Below, piece after piece: positions 59,101-64,000 of a stretch of 64,000 nt of DNA. The notes under the pieces are model-generated. The model was not told the origin of the DNA, ran no database searches, and saw nothing but the letters and a program-made list of their open reading frames with translations. Location of the stretch: contig NC_056417.1 of the NCBI RefSeq assembly GCF_905147365.1, positions 16,266,501 through 16,330,500 of the forward strand. Reading direction: 5' to 3'. How positions within the stretch are numbered: the stretch's first letter is position 1; each line of letters begins with the position of its first letter. Source of the DNA: Aricia agestis. Its lineage: Eukaryota; Arthropoda; Insecta; Lepidoptera; Lycaenidae. The position numbers and the translations under genes are program-made.

Positions 59101-60740
59101 CACAAAATTACGCTCGTTTGGCCTCACCCTAAGGGTTCCTTGTTGACTACGGAACCCTAAAATATGCATCATGTCGATTTTTTTATGAAATAAGGGGGCA
59201 AACGAGCAAACGGGTCACGGCTCACGGTTCACTGAATAATTAAATTTATCAACAATCTTGCGCGTAAATAAATAGTACGAGCACACCCGCGTGCACTGTG
59301 CAGTGTTCGCTGTAAATAAGAACAAGTATGACATGTCCGTGTTCGTGTGGAATGGCGCGTAATTTCAAACGCGGTACAAGACGGTAAGTATAGATGTCCG
59401 CATCTGGCACAGTAAAATTTAATACAGACAGACAGACGGCCTGACAGACCGAAACTATAAGGGTTCCTTGTTGACTACGGAACCCTAAAAAGTAGGTAAG
59501 CACAAATCTTGCAAAAAAACTTTGGTGCTCGAAGTTTTCGTGCGTCTACTAACATGAACGGAAGATGTCGCGTCGAACTGGCATCGTTGCATACCAAAAA
59601 TTACCGTTAAAATATCAGTATTAATAACGTTATTTTTATACCTATAGGTATCTAAAAATGTTACCCACAGACTTGTATGCAACGTCGCATACCAGAAAAT
59701 AACGATATTTTTAACGGTAATAATAACGGCATTTTTTAAACTATATTTAAATGTTATGTTACCTACTAGATATCGCTAAAAATATCGTTAAGTTACCCTT
59801 ATAAAAATAACGGTTCGTAACGGTAATTTTTCTAGTACTCGATAACGTTATGAAGCCATGCTATATGCTGGCAACATTTTTTACTTTAGTCATGTTTGTA
59901 TACAAACTTCAAAGTTTTGAAACCGACTTTGTAATTTTAAATTTCTTTAGTTAAACTATTTCTATAATGTATTACGACATAAGAATAGTTCTAAGATCAA
60001 AGATGAAGTTTATAGTAAGTAACATTTGATGATTCTGCTATTTGACAGAAAAGCAATTCGGATTTATTGGACCATTTTTATGACTTTTCATAGAAACATG
60101 TGAAACAAATGAATTGCTTAGTAAGAATCATTAAATGAATTGCACGTTAAGAGAAGTTTAAAAATGAATCGTAAATGATTCATTGTATGATTCAACTAAG
60201 CGACCATTTTAGCCCCGCGGGTTTTTGGTCCATACATTTTTGGGCATTCACCTTTTAAGTGCAAAACCTTTCACTCAAAACATACTTACCAAAAGTTAAA
60301 AAAAAAAGAAAAGAGCTCAAATAAATGTTTTATTTCATTAAAAATTATTGTACATAGCATTTAATAGCCTAATAAAGTAAATTAAACAATGAAACAGATT
60401 TAATCCACTAGCAAACTTCAAACTTCAAAATAATTTATTCAAAATAGGTTTACAAAAACACTTTTTGACGTCAAAGATAATTACAATTTAGATTTAAAAT
60501 ACAATTACATTAACCATAATATCAGGACAACATAATAATTAATAATATATTAAAAAATTAAAACATTAACATAATTTATATAAAATCACCAATGTATGAG
60601 CTTTTGTTCATTTCTAGTATGTATAATATATTAATATTCAATACTATAATAATAATTCATATTACAGTTTATGTATTATGTATTTTATTTATAAATATAA
60701 AGGAACATACCGTTACTACTTTATTATAGCCAACAGCCAT
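59100..60740. other. Intergenic region, AT-rich repeats
   Basis: Border fragments of the GGAACCCTAAA repeat at 59127-59162 and 59455-59492, a series of AACGTTATT/TAACGGTAAT strings at about 59590-59850, and no exon. Confidence 0.4.
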
Positions 60741-60741
60741 T

Positions 60742-61090
60742 AAAAAATCGGCCAAGTGCGAGTCGGACTCGCGCGCGAAGGGTTCCGTACTGTTATAAAG
60801 CCAACATAGAACAAAAATTGTGTTTTTGTATGGGAGCCCCCCTTATTTTTTAATTTTATTTTATTATTGTTCTTAAATATTGAAGTAGACATATAATTAA
60901 GGCCCTTGTGAAAATATCAAGAGCCTACCTGTTGCGATTATTGATATCGAGCAAAAAAGGCCGTTTGTTGTATCCAGGGAGCCCCCTTCAAATATTAATT
61001 TTATTTTGTTTTTAGTATTTGTTGTTGTAGCGGCAACAGATATACATAATCTGTAAAAATTTCAGAACTCTAGCTATAGCGGTTCTTGAC
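60742..61090 (+). repeat. GGCCAAGTGCGAG dispersed repeat, 3'-truncated by a SINE-like insertion
   Basis: Starts AAAAAATCGGCCAAGTGCG and runs to 'agctatagcggttcttga', where the minus-strand SINE-like element begins. A second partial copy resumes at about 61385-61600. Confidence 0.7.
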
Positions 61091-61129
61091 GTAGTCGTTC
61101 TAGGTACGCTGGACTTATGATACCAAACT

Positions 61130-61370
61130 GTTTTTTGTGCCTATTTGAAGCGGAATCAGCGCCCCCGTGAGGATGGGACGGGAAGGGAATAGGGAGGGTA
61201 GGGAAGGAAACAGGGTAGGGGATTTGGCCTCCGGTAAACTCACTCACTCGGCGAAACACAGCGCAAGCGCTGTTTCACGCCGGTTTTCTGTGAGAACGTG
61301 GTATTTCTCCGGTCGAGCCGGCTCATTCGTGCCTAAGCATGGCTCTCCCACGTCTAAAATAGACGACGTC
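61130..61370 (-). mobile_element. SINE-like element head, minus orientation
   Basis: Reverse complement of the head of 33615-33955 (GTGGGAGAGCCATGCTTAGG, 'gaaacagcgcttgcgctgtg', pyrimidine tract). Here the LINE-derived tail is missing: the copy ends after the pyrimidine tract. Confidence 0.7.
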
Positions 61371-62121
61371 TAAAATAGAGAATATAGTTTATAGAGCAAA
61401 ATATTCCAAAAATTGTGATTTTTGTATGGGAGCCCCCCTTAATTTTTTATTTTATTATAACATTATTATTAATTATTAAAGTACACATATAATTAAGACT
61501 TTGGTGAAAATTTCAAGTGCCTACCTCTTGCCGTTGTTGAGATAGAGCAAAAAATCACGTTTATTGTATGGGGCCCGCGCAGCAGAATTGTGCTATGACG
61601 TCACAAGCGGTCGCGGGACTGTTAGCGGGAATCGATATTTTTCGAAACTTTAAATCCCTATAAAATCAAAACTACTAAGTATTTTTGACTGCAACAAAAA
61701 CCAGTGTATTTGTATACACACAGGCTTTACTGTGGCAAAATTTCAAGCAATTTGGCATACCTAGTAACATTCTCCATTAGTATAGTAGGTCTTAAAATAT
61801 ATTTTTAATGCAAACAACATTGGTTTACGGTCAGTTAAAAACAAAAAAAAGTGGCTTCGAAAGTTAAACGGCTATACCAAACATCTTCGCGTCATCGATA
61901 GTGCGATGTAGGTGCCCAACAGTGACATCTCTTGTCGATTAGAGTGCATTAACAACTATATGAAACTGTTTGTGCAAGCTTTATCGCGATGTAGACGACC
62001 AGCAGCTACATCTATTATTATCAAGAGGAAAAAATAGCGAAAAATCATTTTTGTTGTATGAGAGCCCCCCCGAAATATTAAATTAATTTTGTTTTTAGTA
62101 TATAATAATATTACTTATAAT

Positions 62122-62304
62122 GTGTCAGCCGCACGAGAAGAATCTAAAAACTCTACACATTAGTCAAAATCGGTGGCTTGGCCATTTTGTTATTCGTCAG
62201 GTCTTTGAACCTAATGATATTATACCGTAACTAAAGATAAATGGCCAGGCCACCGATTTTAACTAATGTGTAGAAATTTTAGATTCTCCTCGTGCGGGTG
62301 ACAC
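62122..62304. mobile_element. Foldback MITE with about 66-bp arms
   Basis: GTGTCAGCCGCACGAGAAGA inward through 'aaaatcggtggcttggccat' pairs with its reverse complement, which ends GTGCGGGTGACAC at 62304, separated by about 50 nt. A handful of mismatches. It lies about 600 bp upstream of the Raptor ATG. Confidence 0.75.
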
Positions 62305-62904
62305 AATATAATATTATTATCAAATATTTTGCCGCGCTTTAGTGTAAAATTAAGGTTTTTAGATTTAGGGCTGAGTATGTAAAGTTAGAAACTTGGCTCT
62401 ACATGAGATTTCACTACTTTTTGACACGACGAACTATTAAATTATTATGTTCTCATCTTGGCAACATTTTTACATGAAAATGTTTTTGGTGGGATAATAT
62501 ATTATATACCTACGGTAGGTATCTATTCTGTGACATGGTGGAATGTATAATCCGTTTCACGAATATGTTTATATTTTCCTAAGACAATAATGTATATTTT
62601 TAAGGAAATAAATTTATACTAAACAGAAAAATTTAAGGCATAAAAGTAATGAAATAGCCGATCAATCATCAAAGTTATAAATCTATTCAAAGAATAGCTC
62701 ATATTTTTAATCATTTTACAATACCACCACTGTCAAACTATGGCTACGCTTACGTAAAATGGAATACGATTTTATTGTTTATTCCCATGTGGTGTTGAAA
62801 ATGGACGCACACATGATTTTGTGAAGATATAAAATGTTTTTATTTACCATTTCTGTGAGTTAAACTTTCGAATTCGAGAACTCTTAACATAGTGTTGTGT
62901 AAAA

Positions 62905-63078
62905 ATGACAGAAATGCCTCCTTATCTTGCGGGTAAAGATGAGGAGAGTAGTGTACAAGTTGACAGTGATTCCTCGGACTTGGAGGACGATTTACCCCTA
63001 GCTTACGATAAACCGAGGCATTTGGAGCCTATAAAGGGCGAAGAACGCGAGGAACATACGTGGCGAGTTAAGGAAAAG
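62905..63078 (+). CDS. raptor: Raptor (TORC1 scaffold), first coding exon only
   Basis: 58 codons from the ATG at 62905 to a GTAACA donor at 63079, phase 0. The protein start is acidic (DSDSSDLEDD) and then matches the conserved Raptor N-terminus: LPLAYDKPRHLEPI and HTWRVKEK, equivalent to LPLAFMKKRH and SWRMKDR in vertebrate Raptor, just ahead of the RNC (caspase-like) domain. Raptor recruits TOS-motif substrates to TOR kinase at the lysosome. The remaining exons lie beyond the right edge; about 0.9 kb of intron is in the window with no further Raptor exon seen. Only a short conserved stretch supports the call. Confidence 0.8.
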
Positions 63079-63539
63079 GTAACACTATATATATATTTAC
63101 CACAATTCGGACGAAGCAACTGCGTAGCAGATAACAGGCTCGACGTCCAATATTAAAAACAAACACACGTATTGTAGTATCTACTATGCCCATTCATAAC
63201 TTTACGGCGCACTCTGAAAATAGTTTACTATAATGAAATGATGTATAATAATTGTCTCTAGTATTTTCATAAACTTTGATCTAAACAGAAAAGAAATATT
63301 GGTTGATTTTGATTTGCCATAGTATACGGGAGTCGGGAACCTCTCATATTAATCGATAAATTGAATTGATTATTAAATCTTTTAATTGTTTACCTTCAAT
63401 AACAGATGTTCTATATTATGGTTTAACAGTAGGTACATAAGGTTATTACTATTATGGAATAGATAGCACTGGTAATATAATATAAGAATGATAACAGTAT
63501 CTATAACCAAAAGAAATTGGTTAAATTACAATTAAATGA

Positions 63540-63605
63540 CATTTTTAGAAAATGTCATTTAATTCGTGTTTTATGGAATACCGAGCAAAGCTCGGTCAAA
63601 TAGCT
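63540..63605 (+). repeat. Terminal fragment of the AAAGCTCGGTCAAAT repeat
   Basis: Matches the end of 25650-25803, including 'agaaaatgtcatttaattcg' and the CCGAGCAAAGCTCGG palindrome. In Raptor intron 1. Confidence 0.55.
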
Positions 63606-63697
63606 TATTTAGGCTCGGTCAAATAGATAAGTTTATTGTATCAGTGTGTGCCTATGACCCTACATCAAAATTAGGGATTGCATTTGAATTACGCATT

Positions 63698-63745
63698 ATA
63701 GGGAGGGGGCGGAAGAGGAGGGGGAGAGGGGGGACCCCCCTCCGT
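63698..63745. repeat. Polypurine G-tract block
   Basis: GGGAGGGGGCGGAAGAGGAG and GGGAGAGGGG with several runs of at least four G on the plus strand, ending in GGGGGGACCCCCC. G-quadruplex potential in Raptor intron 1. Confidence 0.5.
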
Positions 63746-64000
63746 AAAGTTAGGAAATCAGTAGTTTTTTTTTGCACAGCACGAATTTTAATTTTAATTT
63801 TTTGAGGTTATGTTCAATAGAACAACCAAATTAGTGGACTTACGACAAAATTAGTCTTTTCTGGGTGTGGGCAAACTCGGTTCTATGTCTTATATTGTAA
63901 ATATACAGCTCCAACGCTGCGGGCATCTGCGGGAATGCAATGCCCTATCACCCTTGCGTAACAAATTATAGGCACTTATTTATTATAACTAACCCCTATA

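Noticed and set aside
61167..61373. 68-codon Gly/Arg-rich plus-strand frame
   Set aside because: It is the reverse complement of the pyrimidine tract of the SINE-like element.

Overview
This is a eukaryotic nuclear window, almost certainly from a moth or butterfly (Lepidoptera). The evidence is AT-rich introns and intergenic DNA, GC-rich exons with GT-AG introns, insect-type gene families, and a dense load of tRNA-headed SINEs, Jockey/CR1-like LINE relics and MITEs of kinds familiar from Lepidoptera. No bacterial operon, CRISPR array, rRNA gene or functional tRNA gene was seen.

Seven protein-coding loci can be supported. Left to right they are: (1) a four-helix membrane protein, minus strand, exons at 9839-10203, 1498-1627 and 119-418; (2) a secreted-type GMC (FAD) oxidoreductase, minus, 15451-17588; (3) ENGASE, the cytosolic GH85 endo-beta-N-acetylglucosaminidase, minus, ten exons in 21687-29273; (4) a GT7 beta-1,4-N-acetylgalactosaminyltransferase of the bre-4/beta4GalNAcT type, plus, 35494-36875; (5) a family A DNA polymerase of the POLN type, minus, 40703 to about 51136; (6) VPS41 (light), minus, 52174-56916; (7) the first coding exon of Raptor (TORC1), plus, 62905-63078, running off the right edge. 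I rebuilt exon borders by matching splice sites and codon phase. Only the 5' end of the polymerase stays unresolved.

These genes have no evident shared pathway. Two concern glycans (ENGASE trims free N-glycans in the cytosol; beta4GalNAcT builds glycans in the Golgi) and two touch lysosome/TORC1 biology (VPS41 in HOPS, Raptor), but their adjacency is probably chance. ENGASE/beta4GalNAcT and VPS41/Raptor are divergent pairs separated by about 6 kb of repeats. beta4GalNAcT and the polymerase converge.

The rest is mostly repeats: a 26-copy 26-bp minisatellite (3192-3868); a 1.7-kb minisatellite inside a polymerase intron (41277-43005); nested insertions (a LINE in a LINE at 43350-45710, and a TAA-flanked MITE inside an 8-bp-TSD hAT-like MITE at 48755-49215); a PIF/Harbinger remnant with TTA target duplications (34309-34913); several long foldback elements; and about eight copies of one LINE 3' tail, some attached to a different, SINE-like head.
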